A stretch of DNA of 64,000 nt from Nocardia cyriacigeorgica (GCF_010868145.1 NZ_JAAGUY010000026.1:1-64000), one strand, 5' to 3'; shown: positions 1-8,922, numbered from the stretch's first letter. Notes: generated from the letters alone by a model not told the origin. Numbers and translations are program-made.

Positions 1-295
1 GTCCACGTGGTAGGCGGCGAAGGTGGGGTCGATCACCTGCAGCAGGCCCTTGGACGGGATGCCCGCGCCGCCGGTCTACCCGGACAACCTCGACGGCTGG
101 ATCCGCCAGTCGCTCGACATCATGGCCGCCAGAGGCATCCCCGGCTCCTACGACGGCATCATGCGCAACATCATGCGTGAGTCCACCGGTAACCCGCAGG
201 CGATCAACCTGTGGGACTCCAACGCCGCCGCGGGCATCCCGTCCAAGGGCCTGCTGCAGGTGATCGACCCCACCTTCGCCGCCTACCACGTGGAC
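1..295. repeat. 67-bp perfect inverted repeat (fold-back) at the window edge
   Basis: Bases 1-67 are the exact reverse complement of bases 229-295, which lie inside the transglycosylase gene that follows. The match stops abruptly at base 68. The first 67 bases therefore do not carry the natural upstream part of that gene. They look like a palindromic fold-back join, as often seen at contig ends or in chimeric reads, although a real inverted duplication cannot be excluded from one window. Any start codon placed inside 1-67 for the forward gene is an artefact of the join. Confidence 0.9.
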
Positions 296-400
296 GGCAC
301 CCCGTTCGACATCTGGAACCCGGTGTCCAACATCGTGGCCGCCTGCAACTACGCGGCGCACCGCTACGGCTCGATGGACAACGTCAACAGCGCGTACTGA
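68..400 (+). CDS. Transglycosylase SLT-domain protein, C-terminal part (5' end missing)
   Basis: This is the C-terminal 110 residues of a secreted lytic-transglycosylase-like protein of the actinobacterial SLT/lysozyme-like fold, which would cleave peptidoglycan glycan strands. The catalytic Glu is visible in MRESTGNPQAIN. It is followed by GIPSKGLLQV, the typical GLLQ/GLMQ signature, then NPVSNIVAACNYAAHRYGS and an end in NSAY. Actinobacterial proteins of this family usually carry long N-terminal regions, but here the coding sequence is replaced upstream of base 68 by an inverted copy of its own bases 229-295. The gene is therefore truncated in this sequence and the listed start is only the limit of trustworthy sequence. 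Confidence 0.8.
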   Translation, partial: PPVYPDNLDGWIRQSLDIMAARGIPGSYDGIMRNIMRESTGNPQAINLWDSNAAAGIPSKGLLQVIDPTFAAYHVDGTPFDIWNPVSNIVAACNYAAHRYGSMDNVNSAY

Positions 401-438
401 CCCGGACCCGGCGTCACCGGCCCGACGTACACTGCGCC

Positions 439-753
439 ATGGCCGATTACGCCCACTCCGACGCTGCGGCCAGGAGCCGCGCCGAGAAGGCGCGGCGCCT
501 GGCCGGTTTCATCTGGGAGCGCGGTATCTCCGGCGCAGAGCTGCTGGCGATGTCCACGGCACTGCGGCGCAAACTGGCCCGAGCCGCACAGACCAATCCG
601 CCGAGCACCGATGAGACCTGGCAGTCGGTGGCGGCGTTACTCGATGAGAAGGACGCCTGGGCCGATCGGCATCCCGATCATCCCGCGGCCCTGCGTGCGC
701 ACCGTGACGAGAAATTGTTGTGGGTGAAGCCACCGATCACGCCATGGTCCTGA
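439..753 (+). CDS. Small hypothetical protein (104 aa)
   Basis: A 104-residue, mostly helical, charged protein with no family I can name. The ATG at 439 lies 38 bases after the transglycosylase stop. The same frame stays open further upstream, but that part overlaps the transglycosylase gene in another frame and is not convincing. The protein has no signal peptide or membrane segment. It has an Arg/Ala-rich N-terminal helix (residues about 10-25) and a DEKDAWADRHPDHPAALRAH segment. The stop is six bases from the stop of the convergent marR gene. Its reality rests on a sensible start and the spacing; the function is unknown. Confidence 0.6.
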   Translation: MADYAHSDAAARSRAEKARRLAGFIWERGISGAELLAMSTALRRKLARAAQTNPPSTDETWQSVAALLDEKDAWADRHPDHPAALRAHRDEKLLWVKPPITPWS

Positions 754-759
754 CGCCGG

Positions 760-1266
760 TCACACCGCTTCGGCGTCGCTCGAAGGCGATGCGAACTCCG
801 CGCCAGGTCCCACCCCCTCGCGCTGCGAGCGCTCGGCGACGCGGGCCGACAGCGCCCGCAGCGCCCGTGACTCCTCGTCGGTGATGTGATCGACGAACAT
901 CTCCCGGACGAGCGCCACATGATGCGGCGCCGCACGAGCGAGCAGCGCACGCCCCTGCGGTGTCAACCGCACCAGGACGCCGCGGGCGTCATCGGCCACC
1001 GGCCGCCGCTCGACGAGTCCGCGCGTGGTCATGCGCGCGAGGTGCTTGGACAGCCTGCTCTTCTCCCAGCACACCTTCGCCCCGAGCTCTTTGGCCCGCA
1101 GACAACCGTCCGGAGCGTCCGAGAGCGGGACCAGCAGCTCATAATCGGCCATCGACAGCCCGTCGGCCGCCAATCCCGCCGTGATCGCCGCATCCATGCG
1201 CTGCCGCAACAGGATGTAGGCCTGCCACGTGGTTTGTTCCTCGTCGTTCAGCCATCGGACCACCAC
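760..1266 (-). CDS. MarR-family transcriptional regulator
   Basis: A 168-residue winged-helix regulator of the MarR family, probably a dimeric ligand-responsive repressor. The DNA-binding part is around residues 55-105: LRAKELGAKVCWEKSRLS forms the helix-turn-helix with the recognition helix, and the wing follows around VERRPVADDARGVLVRLT. The reading frame opens with two GTG codons (1266 and 1263). A TAGCAT -10-like hexamer lies three bases before the first and six before the second, so the mRNA may be leaderless and start at the GTG at 1263. A perfect 8-bp inverted repeat sits just upstream (1280-1305), the right place for an autoregulatory operator. The next gene upstream, the acyltransferase, is on the same strand. 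Confidence 0.88.
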   Translation of the reverse strand: MVVRWLNDEEQTTWQAYILLRQRMDAAITAGLAADGLSMADYELLVPLSDAPDGCLRAKELGAKVCWEKSRLSKHLARMTTRGLVERRPVADDARGVLVRLTPQGRALLARAAPHHVALVREMFVDHITDEESRALRALSARVAERSQREGVGPGAEFASPSSDAEAV

Positions 1267-1279
1267 CCGATGCTATCGA

Positions 1280-1305
1280 CAATTGGTTGACATAGACACC
1301 AATTG
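1280..1305 (-). promoter_or_regulatory. Probable MarR operator overlapping the marR promoter
   Basis: CAATTGGT (1280-1287) and ACCAATTG (1298-1305) form a perfect 8-bp inverted repeat with a 10-base spacer. It lies 14 bases upstream of the marR start, next to the TAGCAT -10-like element (1275-1270 on the minus strand). The position fits autorepression. Binding by this MarR protein is inferred, not shown. Confidence 0.6.
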
Positions 1306-1325
1306 CGCGGCTGGTGCGGCCTCGC

Positions 1326-3395
1326 TCACCACCAGCCGGTTGTCGCGCCGATCTGGCGTTCCAGCTCCGGGGTGATGGTGCGGACGTAGCTGGCGGTGAG
1401 GTGATGCTCGTCGTGATAGACGAGCACATTGCCCACCACGACCCGGCAGACCTCCGGGCCGCACACCGCATCACTGAGGTCGAGCAGGTGCACATTGGGG
1501 AAGGACGCGGCAGGCTCGATGGCCGGGTTGACCGCAGACAGCGCCTCACGGCGGGCGATGCCGCAGTTCTCGGCGTCGCCGCCGGCGGCAAGGCAGTCGA
1601 CCGCGCGGTACCTGGTGCCTTTGTCGTTGCGCAGCCACGGCGTGTCACGGATGGCCATGACCTCGAGATTGCGCTCGGCCATTGCCGACCACACCTCGAC
1701 GAACTCGTCGGGCGTCTTGTCGCCGCCGATCGGCCACTCCGGTTCCGTCGCCGTGGTGAACACCCAGTCCGGCTGTTCGACGCCGAGCCGATCGACCACC
1801 GCCCGCGACCAATCGCGGCAGTCCGGAATATCGAGTCCGCGATACTTGGCGTCCTCACGGAGATTGAGCGGACAGCCCATCTTCAGCAGGACGACGACCT
1901 TCACCCCATGCGCGCGACCGAGCGCGTCCAGCGCGGGCAGCCAGTGCTCGGCGTGCGAATTGCCGACCACGGCCATGGTCCGCGCGCCGCCGGGATCACC
2001 GTAGACGCAGGTCGTGATCTCGGTGGTGAACCAGTCGGAGATGCAACCGTCGATAGTGGACGGGGGCAGGTCGCCCGGCGCCTCGAGCACCGAGGGACGC
2101 ACCCGGGCGGGCGGGACCGTTGCGCCGGCCAGCAGCGCTTCGGCACCGGGATACACCACCGGATCGAGCGCCCCGATGGGACGGGCGGGGTTGTTGATCA
2201 GTACTCCCTGCCAGAACCCGGACACACCGAGCACCAGCACACCGACGACAGTCACCGCGACCGCGGCACCGCGACGCAACCAGACCGGTGAGGTGACCGA
2301 TCCGCCCGACCGCAGCCGTAGCGGTTCCTCGATCAGCCGGTTGGTCACCACCGCCAGCACCAGCGACAGTCCGATGATCAGCAGCCCGCCCCGCAGTGTG
2401 ACCTCGGTGGTGTCGGTCTGGATCAGGTAGTAGATGAGCAGCGGCCAATGCCACAGATACAGCGCGTAGGCGACGGCGCCCAGCTCGACCATCGGCCTGG
2501 TGGCCAGCAGCTTGGAGACCGCGGGCTTCCAGCCCGATTCGGTGCTGCGACCCGCGAGGATCAACGCGACGGCCGCACCCACCGGGAACAGCGCCGCGGG
2601 CCCCGGGAACTGACGGGCGCCGTCGAACAGGATTCCGCAGGTCAGCACGGCCAGTAGGCCTGCGGCCGCGAGCAGCGACATGGTCACCTTCGCCCACAGC
2701 CGGTCAGGAACCCGCAGGAAGGGTACGACCACCGCGAGCAAGGCGCCGACCAGCAGCTCCCACGCCCGCGCACCGCTGTCGTAGTAGATCCACTCCTGAT
2801 ACGAGCCGGAGCCCAGCGCCGCATAGACGAAGGAAGCGATACCGAGCACCACCGCCAGCGCCCCCACCACCGGACGCACCGCCCACCGGCGCCCGGAGCG
2901 GCGACAGATCCAGGCCACCGCGGCCAGCAGCAGTGTGATCGCCACGTAGAACTGCCCCTGCACCGCCATCGACCACAGATGCTGCAACGGGCTCACCGAG
3001 GGATCGGCCGCGAGATAGTCGGCGGCGGCGTTGGCCAGATACCAGTTCTGGTAGTACAGCGCCGAGGCCACGGTCTGGCCCGACATATCCGCCCACTGGG
3101 TGTAGGGATGTTCGGCGACGGTCATCACCACGACCAGCGCGAGCACCACGAACAACGCGGGCAGCAGCCGCCGGGCGGTGCGGCGGAAGGTCTGCCACAG
3201 GCCGATCCCGCCGTCCCCCTCGGCGCGGCGCAGCAACATACCGGTGAAGAAGAACCCGGACAGCACCAGGAACACGTCCACACCGCCGGACACCTTGCCG
3301 AACCAAACGTGGAACGCCACCACCAACGCGATCGCTACACCGCGCAGACCATCCAGATCCACACGGTAGTCGGCAGTTTTCGCGTCCCGTGGCAT
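1326..3395 (-). CDS. Acyltransferase-3 / SGNH fused membrane acyltransferase (OafA/YrhL type)
   Basis: An integral membrane enzyme that would transfer acyl groups, commonly acetyl, to cell-surface glycans. The first about 380 residues hold the acyltransferase-3 domain, with the opening DLDGLRGVAIALVVAFH (conserved Arg and the FH histidine) and about ten hydrophobic segments. After a short linker the C-terminal 250 residues form an extracytoplasmic SGNH-hydrolase-like domain, with the nucleophile in VVGNSHAEHWLPAL and the catalytic Asp/His pair in YHDEHHLTASY. This fused layout is the standard OafA/PatB-type architecture. I chose the ATG at 3395 because the family homology starts a few residues later. 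The frame stays open to a GTG at 3533, but those 46 residues look like untranslated sequence. The acceptor substrate is unknown. Confidence 0.85.
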   Translation of the reverse strand: MPRDAKTADYRVDLDGLRGVAIALVVAFHVWFGKVSGGVDVFLVLSGFFFTGMLLRRAEGDGGIGLWQTFRRTARRLLPALFVVLALVVVMTVAEHPYTQWADMSGQTVASALYYQNWYLANAAADYLAADPSVSPLQHLWSMAVQGQFYVAITLLLAAVAWICRRSGRRWAVRPVVGALAVVLGIASFVYAALGSGSYQEWIYYDSGARAWELLVGALLAVVVPFLRVPDRLWAKVTMSLLAAAGLLAVLTCGILFDGARQFPGPAALFPVGAAVALILAGRSTESGWKPAVSKLLATRPMVELGAVAYALYLWHWPLLIYYLIQTDTTEVTLRGGLLIIGLSLVLAVVTNRLIEEPLRLRSGGSVTSPVWLRRGAAVAVTVVGVLVLGVSGFWQGVLINNPARPIGALDPVVYPGAEALLAGATVPPARVRPSVLEAPGDLPPSTIDGCISDWFTTEITTCVYGDPGGARTMAVVGNSHAEHWLPALDALGRAHGVKVVVLLKMGCPLNLREDAKYRGLDIPDCRDWSRAVVDRLGVEQPDWVFTTATEPEWPIGGDKTPDEFVEVWSAMAERNLEVMAIRDTPWLRNDKGTRYRAVDCLAAGGDAENCGIARREALSAVNPAIEPAASFPNVHLLDLSDAVCGPEVCRVVVGNVLVYHDEHHLTASYVRTITPELERQIGATTGWW

Positions 3396-3624
3396 CGAAG
3401 CGGCGGCCGCCGTGGCGACCGCCGTGCCCTCGCTGATCCGTACCAACTGCCCTCTCCCGATTCCAGCTCGCTCGCCCGTGTACCGGGCGCGCGACGCTCG
3501 TTGCAAGATCCCTACCACAACCGGCCGTTTCACCGGAATTCACCGAACTTCGTCCCAGCACCGTGTCGCCCCTGGTCGTCGACGCAGAACCGCCGGTCGC
3601 GGCTGGCATTTCGGTGCCACCCGG

Positions 3625-3653
3625 TTGACAAGTGCGTGGGTCGTCACAACAGT
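3625..3653 (+). promoter_or_regulatory. Candidate sigma-A promoter of the Excalibur gene
   Basis: TTGACA at 3625-3630 is followed after 17 bases by AACAGT (3648-3653). This would start transcription near 3660, about 50 bases before the Excalibur gene. The -35 is perfect and the -10 is weak. Confidence 0.4.
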
Positions 3654-3711
3654 GGATGCGGCGTTCGGACTCGAGAGCGCCAACTCCACTGCAGCAGACA
3701 TAGAGGAATAC

Positions 3712-4011
3712 ATGAACGTTCGCCGGCTCACCGTCAGCGTCGCCGTCGCGGGACTGACCCTCCTCGCGGCGCCCGCCGCGCTGGCCGTCCCCGCCCCTTC
3801 CGGTTCCGCAGGCACAGGTTCGTCCGCCGCCGACACCGGCTCGGCCGCCACCGGCTCCGCCGGGACCGCGCAGACCGGCTCGGCCGGTGGCGCCTTCGCC
3901 AACTGCGAGGACGTCAAGGCAGCGGGCCGGGCGCCGATCTTCCGTGGCGAACCCGGTTTCGGCCCGCATCTGGATCCCGACGGCGACGGATTCGCGTGCC
4001 CGACGGTCTGA
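3712..4011 (+). CDS. Secreted Excalibur calcium-binding-domain protein
   Basis: A 99-residue exported protein. It has a signal peptide (MNVRRLTVSVAVAG... to ALAVPAP, cleavage expected near residue 26), a low-complexity Gly/Ser/Thr/Ala linker with repeated GSAxTGSA units, and a C-terminal Excalibur domain. The domain shows FANCEDVKAAG and the DPDGDGFAC motif, a short Asp-rich Ca-binding loop, with the two Cys probably forming a disulfide. Excalibur domains are typically attached to surface or secreted proteins of Gram-positive bacteria; here the domain is nearly alone. The ATG at 3712 is preceded by AGAGGAA at a proper distance. A strong bidirectional terminator hairpin follows. Confidence 0.9.
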   Translation: MNVRRLTVSVAVAGLTLLAAPAALAVPAPSGSAGTGSSAADTGSAATGSAGTAQTGSAGGAFANCEDVKAAGRAPIFRGEPGFGPHLDPDGDGFACPTV

Positions 4012-4017
4012 CACGCT

Positions 4018-4070
4018 CGAAAAGACGAACACCCGGTGCGGCTTCGGCCGACCGGGTGTTCGTCTTTTCG
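4018..4070. terminator. Strong bidirectional terminator hairpin
   Basis: A perfect 20-bp stem (4018-4037 with 4051-4070) encloses a 13-base loop. The outer stem carries an AAAA tract on one side and TTTT on the other, so it can act for both the Excalibur gene (+) and the DUF3618 gene (-). It is the clearest intrinsic terminator in the window. Confidence 0.9.
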
Positions 4071-4083
4071 GGTCCGGCCGCGA

Positions 4084-4305
4084 TCAGCGGAAGATCTTGA
4101 TCAGCACCAGCCCGGCCAGCAGCACACCGGCACCGATCAGGGTGTACTTCACCTTGGGCTCGTTGACCTTGGCTACAACCAGTTGCTTGGTGTCGTCGGC
4201 GATCCGCTGCGGATCGGCCCGCACCGCGATCTCGTCCAGCGTGCTGGCCAGTCGCGTCCGCGCGGCCTCGATCTCCTGCTCGATCCGCTCGGTATCCCTT
4301 GCCAC
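4084..4305 (-). CDS. DUF3618-family small membrane protein
   Basis: A 73-residue protein with the usual DUF3618 layout. An amphipathic charged helix comes first (RDTERIEQEIEAARTRLAST, then LDEIAVRADPQRI), followed by one C-terminal transmembrane segment (TLIGAGVLLAGLVLIKIF, residues about 55-72). Family members are small actinobacterial membrane proteins without an assigned biochemical role, often found near lipid or cell-envelope genes. The minus-strand sequence ahead of the ATG is purine rich (CAGGAGG), giving a strong ribosome binding site. The gene is divergent from bcp and convergent with the Excalibur gene. Confidence 0.88.
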   Translation of the reverse strand: MARDTERIEQEIEAARTRLASTLDEIAVRADPQRIADDTKQLVVAKVNEPKVKYTLIGAGVLLAGLVLIKIFR

Positions 4306-4484
4306 TTGGCGCCTCCTGTAGACGATCGCCGCGCCTGCGCGCGGTCCGGTGCTGTGTCGTGCGTCGCCGCGCGGTGCGCGGCAAGTTCGCGGACCCCCGC
4401 CCGGCCGTCGTACGCGGGCCGGTCCAGGGCTCGCCGACGAGTGTATCCGCGGTCGCGGGCATGGCCTTCGGTTACGGTTCGGTG

Positions 4485-4955
4485 GTGACCGACAACCGTC
4501 TCTCCCCCGGCGATACCGCTCCCGATTTCACCCTGCCCGATGCCGACGGCAACGACGTCTCGCTCGCCGACTACCGCGGCCGCAAGGTGATCGTGTACTT
4601 CTACCCGGCCGCGAGCACCCCCGGCTGCACCAAGCAGGCCTGCGATTTCCGCGACAACCTGGGCGAGCTGTCCGGTGCGGGCCTCGACGTCATCGGCATC
4701 TCCCCGGACAAGGCGGCCAAGCTGGCCAAGTTCCGCGATAACGAGGGCCTGAACTTCCCCCTGCTGTCGGACCCCGAACGCAGCGTGCTGACGGCGTGGG
4801 GCGCGTTCGGCGAGAAGATGATGTACGGCAAGAAGGTGACCGGCGTCATCCGCTCGACCTTCGTGGTCGATGAGGCGGGCAAGATCGAGGTGGCCCAGTA
4901 CAACGTCCGCGCCACCGGCCATGTCGCGAAGTTGCGGCGGGATCTGTCGGTCTAG
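4485..4955 (+). CDS. bcp: Thioredoxin-dependent peroxiredoxin, Bcp/PrxQ type
   Basis: A 156-residue cytoplasmic thiol peroxidase that reduces hydrogen peroxide and organic hydroperoxides with electrons from thioredoxin. The active site is STPGCTKQACDF: peroxidatic Cys48 and resolving Cys53 five residues later, the atypical 2-Cys arrangement of PrxQ. The C-terminus IRSTFVVDEAGKI...GHVAKLRRDLSV closely resembles mycobacterial Bcp. I chose the GTG at 4485 because it aligns with the known mycobacterial start (MTxxxRLxPGD). An ATG at 4461 is the alternative and adds eight residues. The stop codon is immediately adjacent to the stop of the convergent tetR gene. Confidence 0.92.
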   Translation: MTDNRLSPGDTAPDFTLPDADGNDVSLADYRGRKVIVYFYPAASTPGCTKQACDFRDNLGELSGAGLDVIGISPDKAAKLAKFRDNEGLNFPLLSDPERSVLTAWGAFGEKMMYGKKVTGVIRSTFVVDEAGKIEVAQYNVRATGHVAKLRRDLSV

Positions 4956-5684
4956 TCAGCGTTCGAAACCGCGCAGGAAGCTCTCGAAGCCGTCGAGCAG
5001 CCGCTCCAGCCCGAACTCGAAATCCGCCGCATCCCAGTCGATGTCCTCTTCATCGAAGGCGCGGTTGGCGAGCGCTGACAGCAATGCCGGGAACCGCTGC
5101 GGGTCGAGCAACTGCCGCAGCGGCTCGGTGAAATCGGCATCGGAATCGACATCGGCGGCGATGTCGCGAGCCATCCGGCGCCGACCCATCACATAGAGCG
5201 ACATATTCATCACCAGCTGAAGCTTGACTCCCTCCGGTACCGGCAGATCCCGCATGGTGCCGAGGCCGGCCTCCAGCCACGCCATATTGTTCGGTCCCAA
5301 GGGCGGTGACCCGAGCGGGATATCCAACGTCCATGGGTGGCGGCCGAGGACCTCGTATTCGGTGCGTGCCCACACCGTGAGGCCGGCGCGCCAGGACCCA
5401 CCGGGCTCGATCTCCGGCGGCAACCCGACGACGCGGTCGAGCACCATCTCCACCAGCGTGGCCTTGCTGTCGACGTAGCGGTACAGCGACATGGCCGTGA
5501 AGCCGAGCTCGCGGGCGACCCGGTTCATCGACAGGGCCGCATATCCCTCGGCATCGCCGACGGTGATCGCCGCCTCCAGGATTTGATCCAGGCTCAGCCC
5601 GCGTTTCGGGCCGCGGCCACCCGGCTGCTCGAGCCCCCACATCAGTTCCACCGACCTCGGCAGCGCGCGTTCCCCGGACGTCAT
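4956..5684 (-). CDS. TetR-family regulator of the adjacent ABC exporter
   Basis: A 242-residue TetR-type repressor. The N-terminal helix-turn-helix lies about residues 32-78 (LDQILEAAITVGDAEGYAAL, then VARELGFTAMSLYRYVDSK). It is followed by the all-helical ligand-binding domain of the TetR_C_1 class often paired with drug exporters. The ATG at 5684 has a very strong ribosome binding site (AAAGGAGGG, seven bases upstream). An upstream ATG at 5753 would place the coding start inside the operator and is rejected. The gene is divergent from an ABC transporter pair, and a 41-bp palindrome (5752-5792) lies between them, so it very likely represses both itself and the exporter until a ligand binds. 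Confidence 0.92.
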   Translation of the reverse strand: MTSGERALPRSVELMWGLEQPGGRGPKRGLSLDQILEAAITVGDAEGYAALSMNRVARELGFTAMSLYRYVDSKATLVEMVLDRVVGLPPEIEPGGSWRAGLTVWARTEYEVLGRHPWTLDIPLGSPPLGPNNMAWLEAGLGTMRDLPVPEGVKLQLVMNMSLYVMGRRRMARDIAADVDSDADFTEPLRQLLDPQRFPALLSALANRAFDEEDIDWDAADFEFGLERLLDGFESFLRGFER

Positions 5685-5751
5685 CCGTTCACCCTCCTTT
5701 GCTCGCGTCGACTCTATCCGTGCGGTCGCCAGCCCTTCCCTTGCGCTGAGC

Positions 5752-5792
5752 AACTGTTTATTCTATAAACTAAGTTTAGATCATAAACAGTT
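5752..5792. promoter_or_regulatory. Palindromic TetR operator between tetR and the ABC exporter
   Basis: A 41-bp palindrome centred on base 5772 with 17 of 20 arm positions paired. The outer arms AACTGTTTAT (5752-5761) and ATAAACAGTT (5783-5792) are perfect. The inner arms TAAACT (5766-5771) and AGTTTA (5773-5778) are also perfect around the same centre. The segment is strikingly AT-rich against its GC-rich surroundings. It lies 15 bases before the exporter gene and 67 bases before tetR, so one occupied site could control both. Confidence 0.85.
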
Positions 5793-5807
5793 TCGATCGG
5801 AGATTCG

Positions 5808-6785
<978 letters not shown>

Positions 6786-6806
6786 CAGCGCCCGCACCGA
6801 AACGAG

Positions 6807-7601
6807 ATGACGATGACAACCCTGTCCCCCGCCGCGCGCACCGTGCGCGCCGCCGTCGATTCCGGCACCATGCTGGATCGCAATATCCGCCACACCCTGC
6901 GCAGTCCGGACACCATGATCATGACGATCGCGCTGCCGGTGGTGATCCTGCTGATGTTCGTCTACGTGTTCGGTGGCGCGATGGAGGTGGGTCCCGGCGC
7001 CTATATCGACTACGTCGTGCCGGGAATCATTCTGCTGTGCGCGGGATTCGGAGCGGCGATGACCGCACCGGCCCTCGCCACAGACTTGCAGAACGGCATC
7101 ATCGACCGCTTCCGGACGATGGATATCGCCCGATCCGCAGTACTCACCGGACATGTTGCCGAGAGCGTGATCCGCAATTTGATCACGACCGGCATCGTCA
7201 TCGGTGTCGCGGTGGCGTTGGGCTTCCGGCCCACCGGGGATCCGCTGCGCTGGTCGGCTGCCATCGCGGTGATCGCGATGTTCGTCCTGGCCTTGTCCTG
7301 GGTCGCGGCGGCGCTGGGCCTGCTGGCCCGCAACCCGGAGGCCGCGAACGGATTCACCTTCGCGTTCATGTTCTTGCCGTACGTGAGCAGCGCGTTCGTC
7401 CCAACCGAATCGATGCCCACCTGGCTGCATGCCTTCGCCGAGCATCAGCCGGTGACACCGGTGATCGAGACGATGCGCGGACTACTCATGGGCACGCCGA
7501 TCGGCAACAGTGCGGTACTCGCGATCGTCTGGTGTGCGGTGATCGCCCTGGCCGGCTACCTCTCGGCGCGCGTGCTGTTCCGTCGGCGCACGATGAACTG
7601 A
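6807..7601 (+). CDS. ABC-2 type permease (DrrB-like)
   Basis: A 264-residue membrane protein with six hydrophobic segments (starting at TIALPVVILLMFVYVFGG, then PGIILLCAGFGAA, and others) and the ABC-2 signature region around RNPEAANGFTFAFMFLPYVS, followed by SSAFVPTESMPTWLHAFAE. This conserved stretch is typical of DrrB-type permeases. It would form the membrane channel of the exporter with the preceding ATPase. ATG codons at 6807 and 6813 are both possible. The gene ends 19 bases from the convergent DUF7159-like gene. Confidence 0.9.
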   Translation: MTMTTLSPAARTVRAAVDSGTMLDRNIRHTLRSPDTMIMTIALPVVILLMFVYVFGGAMEVGPGAYIDYVVPGIILLCAGFGAAMTAPALATDLQNGIIDRFRTMDIARSAVLTGHVAESVIRNLITTGIVIGVAVALGFRPTGDPLRWSAAIAVIAMFVLALSWVAAALGLLARNPEAANGFTFAFMFLPYVSSAFVPTESMPTWLHAFAEHQPVTPVIETMRGLLMGTPIGNSAVLAIVWCAVIALAGYLSARVLFRRRTMN

Positions 7602-7620
7602 GCCGCTCGACGGCCGCCGG

Positions 7621-8922
7621 TCAGCTCGGCAGCACCTGCTCGGCGGCCCATTGGGCGAGCATGCGCACATGCTCGCTCCACCAGGCGTAGGACTCGGCGG
7701 TGAAGGGCGGCGGCGGTGGAGACTCGCCGGGGAACAGGAATCCGTGCGGTTCGCCGACCTTCACCTGCGGTTCCGGGACGATCGAATTGCGGCTCGGATC
7801 CCACGCGGCGGGTGCGGTTTCTGGTTCCGCCGGAACCAGGGGCACACGGCCTTCCTCCGGCCACGAATTCCACTGCGGGGCCGCGAACTGGGGGCGGGGG
7901 GTGGTGTGCAGGCTCCCGGTCTCCGGGACCATCGTCGCCGAACTCGGCTGGAAGGCGATGGGTTCGGGCGCACGTACCGGGGCATGCGGTGGATGGGCCG
8001 GGACACTCGGGCGGGCGACATCGGTGCCCTCGGCGTCGACGGTATGTGAGTTCGCGGCCGACATCGCGTCGGTGGCAGCTGGGCCGGAGTGCCGATTCTG
8101 CTGGCTCAGCAGATAGACCCCTCCCCCGGCCAGGCCACTGGCCAGCACACCCGCGACGGCGACCAGTGCGACGCCGCCACCACGCTGGCGACGGGCCTGC
8201 TCGATCGGGACCACGACATCGACCAGATCCTCCATGGCGAACAGCGCGGCACCGATGGCTGGTGCGGATCCGGCGATCATGCACGGAATCACCGGCGCAC
8301 CGAACCCGGCGACCGCCCCGGTGACCGCGGGCTGGTCGGCACCCGAGCCGATCAGCACCACGGCATCGGGGCGGACTTCGGCGGCGTCGAGCTGATCGCG
8401 CGCCACCGTGACCGCCGCGCGCATGGTGTCCATCGTGACCGCGGCGCCGGAATGGCCCGTCGCCGCGAGCACTCGCCTGCGGCCGGGATCCACAAGGGTG
8501 AAGGCTTGATACCCGGGCACGACCTCACAGATCAGCAGATTGTCGAACTCGTTGAGCCAGGTCATCGCCCCGGCCACACTCAGATGCGCGGACTTGGTTG
8601 ACACCATCGAGGCGCTGCGCCACGGCCCCGACGCGAGCCGCGTGACGATCGCGCGGCGTTCGGCGGCGTCGCGGTAGGCCACCGCGATGCCCGCGATCTC
8701 ACCGGACGAGCCGATTTCGGCAGCGATCCGATCCAATGCCCGTGACACGGTCTCGGCCAACTCGGCCTTCCCGTCGCCCTCTGCCGCGGCGACCCGGTGC
8801 AGCAGCACCCGGTCGGATAACTTCGCGCCTTCCTCGCCGAGGGCAACCGCGTGTACTGCACCACGCTCTGTGGACACGCCGAGAGTAATGACAGATCGAG
8901 CTGATTCGGATCGAGCTACCAC
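7621..8922 (-). CDS. DUF7159-like single-pass membrane protein with proline-rich tail
   Basis: A 433-residue protein of unknown function resembling an actinobacterial family I believe is DUF7159. Residues 1-240 look like an actin/HSP70-like nucleotide-binding fold: SVITLGVSTERGAVHAVAL near the N-terminus, then DNLLICEVVPGYQAFTLVDP and DAVVLIGSGADQPAV. A transmembrane segment follows at about 253-275 (VALVAVAGVLASGLAGGGVY), then a long Pro/Ala-rich tail probably outside the membrane, and a short conserved end (WWSEHVRMLAQWAAEQV). The GTG at 8922 is preceded by AGGGAAGG with good spacing. It is divergent from a TetR gene. The actin-like reading is an inference from motif spacing. Confidence 0.75.
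   Translation of the reverse strand: MVARSESARSVITLGVSTERGAVHAVALGEEGAKLSDRVLLHRVAAAEGDGKAELAETVSRALDRIAAEIGSSGEIAGIAVAYRDAAERRAIVTRLASGPWRSASMVSTKSAHLSVAGAMTWLNEFDNLLICEVVPGYQAFTLVDPGRRRVLAATGHSGAAVTMDTMRAAVTVARDQLDAAEVRPDAVVLIGSGADQPAVTGAVAGFGAPVIPCMIAGSAPAIGAALFAMEDLVDVVVPIEQARRQRGGGVALVAVAGVLASGLAGGGVYLLSQQNRHSGPAATDAMSAANSHTVDAEGTDVARPSVPAHPPHAPVRAPEPIAFQPSSATMVPETGSLHTTPRPQFAAPQWNSWPEEGRVPLVPAEPETAPAAWDPSRNSIVPEPQVKVGEPHGFLFPGESPPPPPFTAESYAWWSEHVRMLAQWAAEQVLPS

Noticed and set aside
3396..3533. A 46-residue N-terminal extension of the acyltransferase from a GTG at 3533
   Set aside because: The added residues lack the hydrophobic pattern of the family and no ribosome site precedes the GTG. 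The family homology begins just after the ATG at 3395.
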